64,000 bases of DNA, taken from positions 1,674,001 through 1,738,000 of the forward strand of contig JYIP02000001.1 of the NCBI GenBank assembly GCA_001051155.2, in the 5' to 3' direction. Shown piece after piece: positions 45,501 to 57,895 of this stretch (position 1 is the first letter of the stretch; the number at the start of each line of letters is the position of its first letter). Under the pieces are notes generated by a model. It searched no databases. It was given only the letters and a program-made list of their open reading frames with translations, and was not told the DNA's origin. This DNA comes from Chrysoporthe austroafricana (taxonomy: Eukaryota > Ascomycota > Sordariomycetes > Diaporthales > Cryphonectriaceae). The position numbers were made by a program, and so were the translations under genes.

Positions 45501-48500
45501 TGCGGGCAACGCCTCGATTTCGGGTGTATCGCATCGTACATAGGTTCGTCGGGAACTAGAAGGGCACTCATTGTCAGCGCTACGGTCACAAACATCATAA
45601 GGGAGTGGGGCCGTACCTTGTGAAAATTTATCCAGCCCGTTCTCGTTGTGAGATGTGATATATCACAAAAGGGAGAGGGGCGCAAGCCCACCCGTTTTCG
45701 GCTTTGGTTCCGAGGGCTGGGGTTGATCCTGATATGATCTGATCGAGGCAAGTACATCAAAGGTCTCGATCCCACCAGATCGAAGACGAAGTCGATCTTT
45801 CCTGCATACAGAGGTGTGAGAGTCGTGGTGCTGGGCCATCTAGGGGCGGCGGAGTTGCCCCTTCTTGGAAGCCAGTAACGAGCTAAGCCGTGCTTACACA
45901 GGCTCGGGGATTGGACTGTGTCCGCCTTGTCGCTGCGGGTATCGCCATCCGCAGCACACAATGTAGATAACTACGCCGTCCTCGTCTCACCGGTCGACGG
46001 ATTCATGCGGTGGACGGTGTGAACTCTCCCAACTCCTCCTCGGCGATATCTCCCCGACGCGTCATTCCTCCCCGTACGACATCTCCTGAGGATATCGTGC
46101 GCAGGACCATCGGACAGTGGCGGCGGAAACTGTTCCGCAGACTGGCTGACCTAGAGGGAAAAATTCGCTTCTCGGAACCGACAATTCGCTGCCATCGTAC
46201 ACGCTAGGTTGTCAGACTGGAGACACATCGGGATCCCAAGGGTAGACGAGGGCTTGACGACCAAGGAGGACGCCAGGAGGCCGTTGGCGAGAGACAGCCG
46301 GACGGATGCCCGCCTCACAAGGTCGTGTAACGAACGGGTCTGCCTGTCAACCAGCACAGGGCAGATGCAAGCGCGAGATCCATGATGCCCTCCATTACAT
46401 ACGACGTGCATCCACCGAGTCCAATCAGAACCGCCACGCCGGTGGTGTACCGGAGATATTTTGCAGCACACCACCAAAACCCTGCGAGATGTGAAACGAT
46501 TCGCCCGTGGTCAGCATGCCACAGCCATACGGCGGCGCACTACCTGGGGTCGGATCATTTGGCCCAGCAATGAGATCTCCCAGCATCGGTGCACCCATTT
46601 TCTGTGAGATTGAATTGCGGCGCGATGCGCCCCGTGACGCCTGGGATTGCGTAGGTGGAGCGCGCCATCGAGGAAGCACACCCTGTCGTGCTCTTGTACA
46701 CTGCTTGGCACACAAGACGTTGGACGAGGCCTCCTCCGATGACAGTCGTTATATAGCAGCCGACCGTCTTAGATCCAACGTCTCTTTGGGCCGGCCGGGA
46801 AGGCTCTGGCTGGCGGCGACACCTCAAGTGCGCTGCGCCTCTCGTGTGCAGATGATGCTGTCATCCAGCTTGCCCCTACTCCTGGCAGGTTTGGCCACTT
46901 CGCTCCGGAAATACCCACGAGCGTCAAGATTGCGGCAAGATCCCCCATTCCCTGCCGAACCACATGTCTTTCTCGTGCCGGGCGGGAGCCTGCTTTATAA
47001 GCGATATTACCGCCTTGTAAGGTGACCCACAATCAGACCACACACTATACGCGAGGACCATAGAGGCCGATGACATGTCATAAAGATCGGCTTTGTTCGG
47101 CAGGGCCCTGTGTCCTTCGAGAGCCCCCTTGTTGATTGCTCTGGCAGCTCCACGGATCACACTGTGCCCTTATGCCGGCATGTGGGAAAGGCAACATACC
47201 ATGTACCTTCCGAGTACAGCAAGGGTCGAGCGCCCTCGAGGATACATAGTAGATGAAGAGGCAGCAAGGGGGCCATCTCGGCTCGAAGCTCCTCCCTGCC
47301 CTCCCCCGAAGGAGATTGAATGGCGTTGTACCAGCTGGCGAGACCGTCGCTGGTGTCCCATGATGTGGTGATAGAGCATCACGATTTGCTTTTCTGGGCC
47401 TCGTCCTCTGCCCGGCTGCACGCCTTCCATGCTCGTCGCACAGCTTTGGCATAAATAAACTTCTGCTGTACAGATAGATCCCGGGTTCTGCTGGCAGGCA
47501 AGCAGAGCCGAAGGCGGGTGCGATGCGATGCGATCTTCTGCCCACCCAGCGACCCCCTGCGCAGCCGTTGCAGCCGAGCTGACGTGCCGGCAACGAGCAT
47601 TGGTTGCATGATGCTCTGGGCTGGCAGGATATCCCGCCGTCCCGCCAGTTTGGAGGATCTAGATACGCCCGATGAGATGATCGTGGGAGCCATGGGTCCA
47701 TACAGATCCCTGGGTCTGGAAGTTGGTGGGTGGCTCGTGTTGCGCAGTGCAGCTGGGCGGGTACACCAGGCATAATTCTGTCCGACGCTTGCCCTCCTCC
47801 GCCTGCCTGTCCATCGAGTCACAGCGCGCTCACTGAGTGATGGCTGGTCTGCCTCGGGGCTCATTGGCCTTGAGCGCCCGGCCTCCCCCAACCCGAGTGG
47901 CTCTGTGGCCCGTTCCATGTACAGAACGCGATGTGCTTCTGAGGCCTAGGGAGGCGGCTACCCTTGTGTCCCGGCGCGAAGGGGGGAGGTGACGAGGCAC
48001 GCATCACGGAGAGGCCAGGTGCTGCATTCCGTGGCCCAGCTAGGACCGTTCTGAGAGGCCCAGGTACGAGATGTGTGCTCCCTGGGAGCCTCAGCCGCCC
48101 TGCAGAGGACAGTCGCATCGGCGGAGGATGTAGCGCAAGTTTGTGCCTTCCAGGTGTGCCGGTGCGTTGTAGTCTGGCTTTGCGCAGCGGCTGCAACGCC
48201 TGGCCCCGGGTGCCGTCACGTCATCCCTCGAGCTGTGTTCTGTGTCCCATATTGTGCTCGTGCGACTCGGAGAATTTCCAAGCAGGGCCACTGCTTCCAC
48301 CATTGCACAGGCACGAGGTGGTCGCCCAGCAGGCGAAGAGGATCAACTGCCCGTCAACTCCTCTCCTCTGTCCCTTCCGCCCAGCCAGACGCGGTACCCT
48401 CGGGAGTGACGTCGGCCACAGCTCGCAGTGCCTGGGCGAATCGATGCCCAACATCGAGACCGAGGCCAACGCAGACCGGTCTGGACGCTCCAACAGGTAC

Positions 48501-51500
48501 TGCCGCGGCATGCGGCCATGATGACGCTGCAAGAGCAAGGGGTGTTACGGTGTGATGACTGGTGGCAGGATGGCCGATGAGCTCACAGGTCAGCAAGGTT
48601 GCGGGCAAGCCTGCCCTATCGAAACCACCGAATGTCGACTTCTCAACCGATTAAGCTCGGGACATGGGATGCCTCTCGGGAGGAGAGGCCCCCAGAGCAG
48701 GTTGGATGGCATGCGGCCTACTCGTGGCCGCCTCACGTCACGCCACATGGCACATGTCTCAGTGGTATTCTCTGGCACCGTTGTGCAAGAGTATCAGACT
48801 GGAGCCGCAAGACCTTCCAAGACGGGCCACCAAGCCCTCCGAGGACAGAAAACAGGACTCGCAAACCCGGCGCGCGGGAGGATGATCGCAGCCAGGCCCA
48901 CGCGTCCCGCAGCACTTTGTTGCTTCTGCCAGCGTGACATGCAAGGGGCCTTGGGACGTCTTTTGTTTGGGCGGCCGGCTCGCCGGTGTACCTCAAATCA
49001 TGCAGGTTTGACGGGTGACAGCTACCTGGGTACTCGATGAGATGCAAGCTGCAATGCAGAATCTAGATCACAAGACACAGGACACAGGCAGCCTCGCCCA
49101 AGCTCCCGACGACGTCGTCCAGTCGCTCTGGTCCGCACGGCAGACCCAGCGCTGGCCTGACCACCTGCAGCCCGACGATACTCCGGCGCTCCGCACGATG
49201 GTCCGGCTGGGCGACCTCTAAGCCCGAGGAGGTACCCAGTCCCAGTCAGCGCGCCCTCCCGTGAGAGGGTACCCGGCGTCAGCTTCATGGTGTCGCAGGG
49301 TGGCCAACGAGGACACGGCAGAGAGAGACGCTCCCCGTCGTCAGGCCAACCTCGCACTCAGCAATGCCAAATACGAACGACGTCAGCCCAAAGATCTCAG
49401 TCACGGTGGCTATGACTGGCTCCCAGTGGGAACGCGGTTATCTTGCAAATAGGACCCAGCACATGCAGATCAGCCCAGTTGAGATCGGGCTGCCATGATT
49501 TGACAGCCATATGGAGATATTTCCCAGATCCGGATCAGGTTCCGGCCCGAACCCATGTGGTACTACCCACCCTCCTGCCTCCCCGGGAAAGCTGCCTTGC
49601 AGACGAGAAGAGCTGCCTCGAGGATTGGGCTGCGCTGGGATCGAGAGGCGTGCAAGGGATGGTGGGTAATGACCCACCCCACACGAACCGGACTTGCTCC
49701 GCAAGATCGAACGATTTGGAGATCACAAGGGGCCTCCTTTGGGTCACCGGGTGGTCGGGGCGGGCGGTGGTTCATCAGCGTCAGGGGCGGTCAGAAGTCA
49801 GGCTGCGACACATCCACACCCCTTCGAACCAGATTGAACTTTATAGACCTGAGATTTCCGCCGAGGAGGCGGGCGATCAGTTCTGGAACCCCCCTCCCTT
49901 CCAAGGGAGGTTGCGATCAGCAGCCGTGCCTGGGAGGCAGTACGTAGAGCCCGCGGCGAGGCGAGGCGAAAGGAGCCGTGACAGCGGGAACAGACCCGAC
50001 CCTCGGATGGGCTGTGGCTTCCGACAGTGTGGGTGAGGTCAGCTGACCATGCCTTTCTCGGTGAGCGGCGTGCATCGTGCATCTACTTAGCAGATCCTGT
50101 GCGAGAGGCGTCTCTCCACCGACAGAGACGTGACTGCCGCCGTGATGCCATCAGCGACCCCTTCGCTGTCCGTTTCCCGATAGCCTTCCCCAACCGAACA
50201 CGATCGCAGAGCGGTCCCACACAGTCCGAGTCCCATGCGTGGGGCGCGAATCGTTCTTCACTTGTTCTCGAAGCTTGAAGGGCCGGGTGGGTCGATTTCA
50301 TCGCGACCCACCGAGGCGTTTTCCAGGGATGAGGTGAGTTGTACTGTACATGCGGTGGGTTCTCGTGGGCATCCAGCAGAATTGACACACGAACAGCTGT
50401 CAAGGCCAGGTTCACAAACCCACCCTCCTACGTCGCCACCGGTCACGGACGAGCGGTGACAGCCGCGTGACGGGCTCGTGGGGTGCTTTTGTGGGTTCCG
50501 ACCGGTGACGAGAGGTCCCGCCATGCCACGTCGTTGAGATGGATGGATGATTTCTGGTCGGCTAGGGCTAGTATCGGGAACGCTTCCGCTCAGTAGGGCT
50601 CTCTGGCTCCCATGGCTCCTCCCGAATCCTCTTCTGCTGACCGCAGCGTGGGCCCTGCGTTGTAGGCTGGGACCGACTTGATTGAGGTGGCCTGATTTCC
50701 ATCAGGGTGGAGCAGACGCTCGCGGCACTAAATTTTCGAGAGGCCCGAATCAAGCCCTTCCCCCGAGAGGCTAATCGAATTTCTGATCTGTCCGATCGAG
50801 ATCGTATTCAAGATCCCGCCTAGATTGTGACGGGACGCCGGGGGCGCAATGTCAAGGTTCCAGAGGAGAGCCGTTGGATCGTGTCCGACCGGTATTATCC
50901 CGGGTGGTGCATCTGGACTGCCCCCCATGATGGACCCTTGAAACGACGTTCAGCGGCAGCTGGTGCAGATAGGCGCGCTGACTCGTACCGCATTGACGTG
51001 GATGGGGATGTTCTCTCGAGATCTGTGAACAATCGCGTGTGCCACAGTAATCTTGTCATGCGTCCCTTTTGGGGACGAATATTATGCATAGCCCGAGTCC
51101 CCGCCGACGTTGGACCGATATGCTGATGCAAACGCAGTCTGCAAGAATGCTGTGGACGTAACGATAGACTTCTCGGGTAGCGAGCCTCACCATGGCAAGG
51201 CGAAGTCCGAGATGCAGCGATTCAAGGGTGGTCTCATGCCCAATAGCCTCTTGCTGTACCCACCCACGTCATAGTAAGTACTACTACTCAGTATGTAGAC
51301 AAGCTTCACCGAGTCGAGTCGTCAGCACCGGCGGCAGCAACATGCGACTCGCCCCTCGAGACCCTTCAAGAGGCGGCACCAGAGAGCAGCAGAGACCCGA
51401 TGCGGGATTATTGCCCGAGAATACGGGGTTGGGAGTGACGAGTCTGACTTCATCTGAATACCCGCCGTTGAGATTTAGTCCCTTCAAACAAGATTAGACA

Positions 51501-53442
51501 AGGAAACCTCATACGCCAGGGTGCCAGTCGTCCCTACATCCCCGTGTCCGGAAGCCTGTGCCACGGTGCCGTGTTTCGAAGATCGCACAAGCTGCATATC
51601 GCGAGTCGTTAAATCTCCGTTCATATGCCAGATTCTATCTGTCAGGTCGTTTAGCGAGATACACGAGGCCAGGGGCCCCACCGTGGCGGGAGGTTCTCAG
51701 GTGGGCCACAGCGGTATCCGAGGCTCTTCTTCGGCCCTCAGCTGAAAATCTACCTCGTGATTTTTACACCAGAGTGGTACCAAGGGCAGGGCTACGTTGA
51801 GACTATTTGGTCAGGGCGCTGAGGGAGCCCGCCTGTGTCGAGTGCGCGGCATGCTGTGACTAAGCCCGACCGGTTTGAGGCATCAGGCAGGCAGACTCAA
51901 GCATCCGAAAGCATATGTGAAACGTTGAAAGGCGTCAGTCGGGCCGCCCTGCGATAGACTAGGCCGCCGATCGCAAGCAGGTCAACGGTCATCTCGCCAA
52001 GGGTGACCATACTGACGAGAGCATTCCTTGGGGGAGGGCTCCGTTCAATGACGGACGCATGCTGCCGCCGGCCGGGTCAGCATTCCGGCCGCATAGCCTC
52101 TTTGTCTGTCCCAGTGTGTGTGGGTCGTGTGGGAGAACAGACACAGATCGCTACCGAAGATTCCGGGGCAAGAACCGTTCTCGTCCCGTAAGACCGAGAT
52201 CCGCGGGTATAAGTCGTACGATATACCGCCAGGGATCCCACTAAGTGGTAACGGCAGAACATTTGAAGCGTCGAAACAACGTTTAGCCCTCCCATAGCGA
52301 GATGATAAAACCACCGAGCCGGATATGAAGATCTACAATGCCCCGGGACTTGGCCATCAGGCAGATTCAACAACCCGAAAGATGAGCGATCGGTGTCTTC
52401 CAGCTTGGCGTCCCGTCACCTGACAGGGCACATTCCGATGTGCCTCAAGATCACCAGCCTCGACAGCACTTTGAGCTTGTCTTTTCGAATCGCTGTGCAA
52501 GGAGCCCCAAGTCTGGTGAACAGGTTGGAAACCTTCACTTGCAAACCCTGGTATACTCGTACCTAGGTAGTTCCCTCAGGTGACAAGCGCATGATGTGGT
52601 AGGGTCCATCCTTGCTCGACGCAGCAGCGCATACTGCCGATACTTTCATGGCATGCCAGGAACAAAACTACACCGGTTGATGAGATCTGTCGATTATGAC
52701 TATTTGTGTGTTTGATCGTGAAGTGAAAGGCTATTCGGGTAGCTTCGATGGACCGGCAGTCATCTTTTCGCCTAGCCCAATCGTCACATATTGCAGCAGC
52801 AGCTGACGTGACCATAAGCATTGAGTACGGACGACGGACTGTCAGCAAGCAGCGACGTCACGTCTCAGATGGCATGTTCGTCCTTGCCGATGGAGTGGGT
52901 GGAGTGAGTTATAACAGCACTTTCTACACGCTTCTCTATTACAGGACCACGGCGAAGAGCTGCCGATCACAGTGGTGGCCCGCTCACTGACTTCCAGGCT
53001 CCTCTTTGTGACGGTCGCAGGCAAATTTCATGCTTCCCCGTCCGGTCAACGTCAGGGTGTGAGAGCTGATCCATCACAGGAATGCATCCGCCAGCGACCA
53101 ATCGCAGCGCACAGCAAGAACCGATACAAAGTTCGGAGGACGGCCCGATCTCGTCACGACTCAAGAAGCTCTAGGATAGATTTGATCATATAGGGTTCAT
53201 CGCGAAGTTTCATCCATCTCGAAAGGGGGCTGTCATATCAGTGGGCTGGGGCGCCAGTGCGATGCTCCCCGGTTAAAAGTGACGCCAGCAAGCCGGTGAG
53301 ACAGGCGTCCCATTTGCCTTGTTTCCATACCGGACTTCAAGTACGTAATCAATGAAGAGAACCATGGACGCACCTCCCTTCATAACAGGCCGCCGTCGTC
53401 TTGCTATGCACCTAGAATATTCAAAGGCCAGTGAGTCAGTGA
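42558..53442. other. Gene desert of about 11 kb
   Basis: After the promoter of the preceding minus-strand gene no frame shows a domain, signal peptide or plausible exon chain on either strand. The longest frames (45431-45961 minus, 49443-50036 plus, 47078-47773 minus) overlap other frames and have random-looking composition. Base composition is balanced to GC-rich, not AT-rich. The stretch contains a 9-bp-stem hairpin at 50286-50312 and two related words (GCATCAGGCAGGCAGACTCAAG near 51879, shortened here by description: a CATCAGGCAG core) that recur near 52356. It could be old transposon or gene debris; nothing specific is recognised. Confidence 0.45.
50286..50312. repeat. Short perfect inverted repeat
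   Basis: GGTGGGTCG at 50286-50294 and its exact reverse complement CGACCCACC at 50304-50312 flank a 9-nt spacer. It could form a stable hairpin or be a dyad binding site; it lies in otherwise featureless sequence. Confidence 0.75.
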
Positions 53443-53518
53443 GCTGTCCTCCTTTTCTCCTTTCTTTTTCTTTTCTTTTTTTAGGAAGAAAAAAGAAAAA
53501 AGAGCAAGGAGGAGGGGG
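53443..53518. repeat. Polypyrimidine tract abutting polypurine tract
   Basis: About 40 bases of almost pure C/T (to about 53482) are followed directly by about 35 bases of almost pure A/G. The two halves are imperfect reverse complements (CCTCC...TTTCTTTTT against AAAAAGAAAAA...GGAGG), so the DNA could fold as a long imperfect hairpin. No gene ends here. Confidence 0.7.
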
Positions 53519-54427
53519 GTACCCGAGGCGAGACAACTGCTACAGTAACGCACAACCCTGACAATGCCGTTCTATGCTGCTTCTGGACAAATAGACCAAG
53601 AGTTTCGTGAACCTTCTGGAAATAGAGATGACACGCCCAAGGGCTGTCGTCAGAGGGCGGAATTAGAGACTTGCTTGGTGGTACAAGGGCGGAAAGTTTG
53701 ATGCCTAATCCGCCATATAACGGAATACGCTGCAGTCGGTTGCTACCTTACGCGAAGAATGAGATCGCGATACGGAAAATGCTCAGCCAAAGTATATCCT
53801 CTGCTCGAGATTGCAGCGGCGAGAGCAGCTGAGTCGGGACCTCTGCCTGTCGTCCTCGTCAGAGGTTGCTATGCTCCACATTGAGCCGGATAACTTTCTC
53901 GTCGTGTGGTGTTCCACGCTGAGACCTGGAAGGACGGCCTTTAGGTCAAGACAGAGCATCATATCTTCATGCTTACATTAGATGTCGCCGAGGTCTGGGA
54001 GGAGATGAGTTAGCTGAACATTCAAATATTAGTTGCTGACATATACATGCCTATGGACATGAAAAAGCACATTCGGATCCGATATGCAGATACTACTATG
54101 GTACCGTCGAGTATCGTCCCAGAAAGTTTGAGGCAGGCTAACTACTTCAGGTAGTTCATGAGCTCAAGGCACTCTTCCCGGTTAGCCCCAAGCTAATCTC
54201 AAACGTAATTTATGGGATACTCCAAACTTGTTTAATGTCTGGTGAAGCATTTTTGGCATCACATATACGACGACACAATGGTTGGAGCTCACACGGGCTT
54301 GACTACAGTTACTTGTCTCAGCTGCAGCGAATTATTGCGTCTGGGCATTGCGGACTTTTGCAGTTGGGCAGTTTTTGACGAGGCCAGGGCTCAGGCAAGA
54401 TGAGGCAATCCCTTTGCAGCGCTCGTC
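53519..54427. other. Intergenic stretch, nothing supported
   Basis: No reading frame of note. From about 53.9 to 54.3 kb the sequence is relatively AT-rich. Nothing else is seen. Confidence 0.4.
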
Positions 54428-54497
54428 CTGCACTGCACTGCACTGTGCTGTGCTGTGCTGTGCTGTGCTGTGCTGTGCTGCGCTGCGCTGCGCTGCG
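54428..54497. repeat. Pentanucleotide repeat in three variant blocks
   Basis: Fourteen consecutive 5-bp units: three CTGCA, then seven CTGTG, then four CTGCG. Each variant forms its own block, showing that point changes were spread by slippage. It lies about 3.4 kb upstream of nsdD. Confidence 0.95.
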
Positions 54498-54807
54498 GTG
54501 CTGCCCACCACCAGCCCAACCCACCAATATCCCACCACACCACCACCGCTATGGGCATGGAAACCTAGCAAGGCTTCAACTCGGACCATCTGTCACGTCA
54601 CAGACAAGGCGCTGCCTCGGGCCCAGTTACCATCTCGGCGCTCCCTGGCCCTGAGTGTTCCATCCGATGTCCTCATCTGCCACACACCCTCGAAAGCGCA
54701 CCGCTTTTTTTCGTCGGCACGAGATGAGAGATCACCACTCCTGCATATGGCCCCTGCGATCGATGCAATCGAGATACTCACAGTGCAGCAATCCAGGCGC
54801 CGTGTAC

Positions 54808-54827
54808 TGTCGTGTCGTGTCGTGTCG
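54808..54827. repeat. Short TGTCG repeat
   Basis: Four copies of TGTCG run into a GTC triplet tract. Confidence 0.85.
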
Positions 54828-55421
54828 TCGTCGTATCGTCTCGCGAAAAGCAACGGCACGGCCTGAACTGGGAAAGCTGGGCGGGCTTCCGCTCCTCGCT
54901 TCCCAAAGCGTCGATTCGCACGAATATGCATCGAGGCCATATGTGCGGCTGGTCCCGATCCTCCCAGCCCGGGGCCCGTCGACTCATTGCCATGTACGGA
55001 GCATGCAGATAGTACGGCACTGCATTGTACATGGTACAGGTGGCCAGGTGCGGAGAGCCAGCAACCCGCAGACGGACCAAAGACGTCTCGCGCGCGCAGC
55101 CCATGCTGACGCTGGCTGCGGGCGCGGCACAAACTCTGACTTGTGTGCGCACAGCCCATCGCGGTAGGGACGAGCCCAACACTGCGCGGCAAACTCAAAA
55201 CAGATCCCACTCATACCATGGTACGGTGTTGCTTCTCTGCGGACGAGACCTGGCTGGCCCGGCGCCATCCCCAGCCCGGCGCCATTCCGTTCCAGTCCAG
55301 CAGCGCACAGGTCGAGCGCGCCCGCCCTGCCCGGCTGCCGCGTGGTGTCTCTGTTCTATACGCCCATGCTGCTTCTGCCAGGCGCTGGGCGGACCGTTGG
55401 CTCCTCCCAACTGAGCTGAGC

Positions 55422-55525
55422 ACAGGACAGGACAGGACAGGACAGGACAGGACAGGACAGGACAGGACAGGACAGGACAGGACAGGACAGGACAGGACAG
55501 GACAGGACAGGACAGGACAGGACAG
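55422..55525. repeat. ACAGG pentanucleotide microsatellite, about 21 copies
   Basis: An uninterrupted 104-base run of the 5-bp unit ACAGG (CCTGT on the other strand). Because five is not a multiple of three, all three frames are open on both strands, which produces several artificial long reading frames here; none is a gene. Confidence 0.98.
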
Positions 55526-56069
55526 CACGCGCAGAGAAGCCAGGACGTTCTCCGCCGGTGCCCACTCACTCACTGCTCGGCCGGCACGCTGCGAATCGGG
55601 GCCTCTCCCCCTTATCGAGAGGGAAGACGGAGCCGGAGCCAGTGCCAGCGCCAGAGCGAGAGCCAGAAGAAACCGCTGGGCCCCTTGGGACCACCTCGCA
55701 GTCTCAGGTCCCGCCAGGAGGACGGCCGCGCCCAACCTTATCCTGCCTGTCACGCCCACTGGCCAGCCTGGCAGCAGGTCGAGAGGAAATAAAAAAAATA
55801 AAAAAAAATAGCCCATACCACCACCACGTACTGTACCATCATACCTACTGGCACTCAGTCAGGGCTGCACCCCGTCCCCCCACCTCACCGGCTCGCTCCA
55901 CACCAATCTGTCTCGTCACCGTGTGCTAGCGCGTTGCAGGGTTCCTCTCTCTGCGCCTCCCAGATCGCCCAGGTTTTCCCATACTACAACATCGCATGTG
56001 CAGGCAGGGACCAGGGGTGCTAGATGTCGCGGTGAGGCGCCCGTGGCCCCCTGTCGTGCGTGCCCCACC

Positions 56070-56116
56070 GGTACGTACCTGGTACGGAGTACCAAGTACC
56101 GAAGTATTTCGGTACC
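56070..56116. promoter_or_regulatory. Cluster of GTAC palindromes
   Basis: Six GTAC tetramers, mostly as GGTAC or GTACC, fall within 47 bp, ending in the palindrome GGTACC. GTAC cores are bound by some copper-responsive regulators in other eukaryotes, but no such link is established here. Confidence 0.3.
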
Positions 56117-56920
56117 GGCCCTGCAGGGAAGCTCTTGCCTCTGGCTCTGGGCGCCCACCACCCACCACCCTCCACCCTACCGTACCAGCAGGGCCTGCTC
56201 GTGCCTGCTTGTGCCTGCGCCTGCGCCTGTGCCTGGCCTGTGCCGGTGGGGTACACCTCAAGTACCTTTCCCCAGTTGTACTTCCAGCCGCCTCCCCCAG
56301 ACCTGAGAGAACCCGCCGCCGCTGCGCTGCGCTGCGCTGCACACTGCACCGCACCGCGCTGGAGTCACTGTCACTGGGACGGCCTTGCGCTTTGCCCCGG
56401 CGCCCAAGGCCCAGCCAGATCGCACCTCGAGGCTATCAAGCTCTGCCCTTGTCTTTTTTTGTTTTAAAATCTTGGCTGTGTACCCTCCCGTCGGCAAACT
56501 TAATCTCAAACCCTTCCCCCCTCCTGCCAGCCCAGCTAAATGGTAACTCTTTATTAGTACTTGACATCTTCCTGCTTTCTCACCTGTGACAAAGCCCGGG
56601 CTCTCATCCTCTCTTCCTGACATCACCTGCTGCCTTGGCCCCCCCCCTCCAACCGAACAGACCCAACCCAAACCTCCCGTGGGCTCGTCACCTCGGCCGG
56701 CCTCTGCGTCTGGGCTGCCACACCGTAACGGAAGAAGAGCTGTGCTTGTCGGTACCCTGCTGAGGAGGGCACCGCGGACGAGAGACCCGGCGCCGCGCAG
56801 CAAAACGATAGACGCACCGGGAGAGCACTGCGGGATCGAGAGCTAGCCAGCACTTGTGACTTCAGCCGGATCGCCTTGCAGCCGCGGGGTGCGGTGCCGA
56901 GACCCTCCGGGAATATCGCA

Positions 56921-56962
56921 ACGCGCGCGCGCACACACACACACACACACACGCACACACGC
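56921..56962. repeat. CG/CA alternating dinucleotide tract
   Basis: ACGCGCGCGCGC passes into a CA repeat of about 13 units and then CGCACACACGC. Continuous purine-pyrimidine alternation over 42 bp makes it a candidate Z-DNA tract about 0.9 kb before the nsdD start. Confidence 0.95.
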
Positions 56963-57895
56963 TCCCGACGATTCAACTCGAAACGCTGTTCTGGGCGTTC
57001 CTTGACGGCGGTCATCTCCTCCGGCCAAGACACGCAATAATCCTCTCACCCGAGGTCTCCCCTCTCACCACCCCCCTTTTCCCGCATATGCGTACAACCC
57101 AGCCGGAGAAGCATCGACACACCTCGCAGCAACCTCAGGCACGCTCGGGACAATTCCTCAGACAGGTTTCTCGACCGTAGTCCAATCGCTGCATCTGTTC
57201 CAGGCAGCGAACCCTTGTTGGTATTGTCCAGAGGCAGACCTAGAGCTCCAGAGGCTGTCACGCCCTCTGCTGGGCCTGGTGAACTTCGGTTTCTTGTCGG
57301 TAGGCACCCGATCTCTTCGCCTCCCTAGACCCCTCATCCTTGAGCCTCCGTGATAGCCGGGGACGAGGCATCTGGCACACGCACCAAAGTCGCGCGAGGA
57401 CGTCTTGGTTGGGTCCAGCTACCGGATCTCCGAGTCATTGCGAGGCCGTCTCCTGCCCCGTCCAGCCCTTCGCGTTCTGCCTAGCGCCCAACACCTCTTC
57501 AAGATCTGGGAACAGGCGGTTTGACGCTCTCAGATCAGTTCTCCTTTGACCACGGCCTCTGAATACAATCTATGCGGCAGCGACTTAGTCATTGCAAGCC
57601 TTCGAAGATCCTGCAAACACAGCGGCGTGCCATCAGATGAAGTAGGCTGGGCACTCGCCTGAGCGCTGGGGTCCTGACTCAAGTGACTTGATCCTTTGTG
57701 CCGTTATGGAAGTGGACAACTCCGCTGCCAGGCAAAGGTGTGTCAAGTTTACAGCACATATCTATCTGTCTCTCTCTACATTGCTCTTCCTCGAACCCGA
57801 TTTCAGCAACAAACCCGTTCCTGTAGAGCCGTACTGACCGGTGCTGCTGCACATCCAGAGACTCTAGGGATATACACCACAGAGAGGGTCCGATC

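Larger units (their letters stand above)
54498..57895 (+). promoter_or_regulatory. Long, repeat-rich upstream region of nsdD
   Basis: About 3.4 kb without a supported gene precede the nsdD start. Besides the TGTCG and ACAGG arrays there is a cluster of six GTAC sites at 56070-56116, a CTGCG run at about 56322-56340, hexamer-like GTGCCT/GCGCCT repeats near 56209-56245, and a GC/CA alternating tract at 56921-56962. CT-rich blocks occur at about 56500-56660 and 57040-57080. The region probably includes a long leader, since out-of-frame ATGs are scattered to within 200 bp of the start. Its transcription start cannot be placed from sequence. Confidence 0.5.

Noticed and set aside
42558..53442. Classical transposon (LTR retroelement, Tc1/mariner, hAT)
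   Set aside because: No reverse transcriptase, integrase or transposase motifs, long terminal repeats or target-site duplications could be seen by eye.
55422..55525. CRISPR-like repeat array
   Set aside because: The repeat is an uninterrupted 5-bp microsatellite without spacers, in a eukaryotic genome.
55143..55816. Long frames on both strands (up to 222 codons)
   Set aside because: They are created by the ACAGG pentanucleotide array, which has no stop in any frame.
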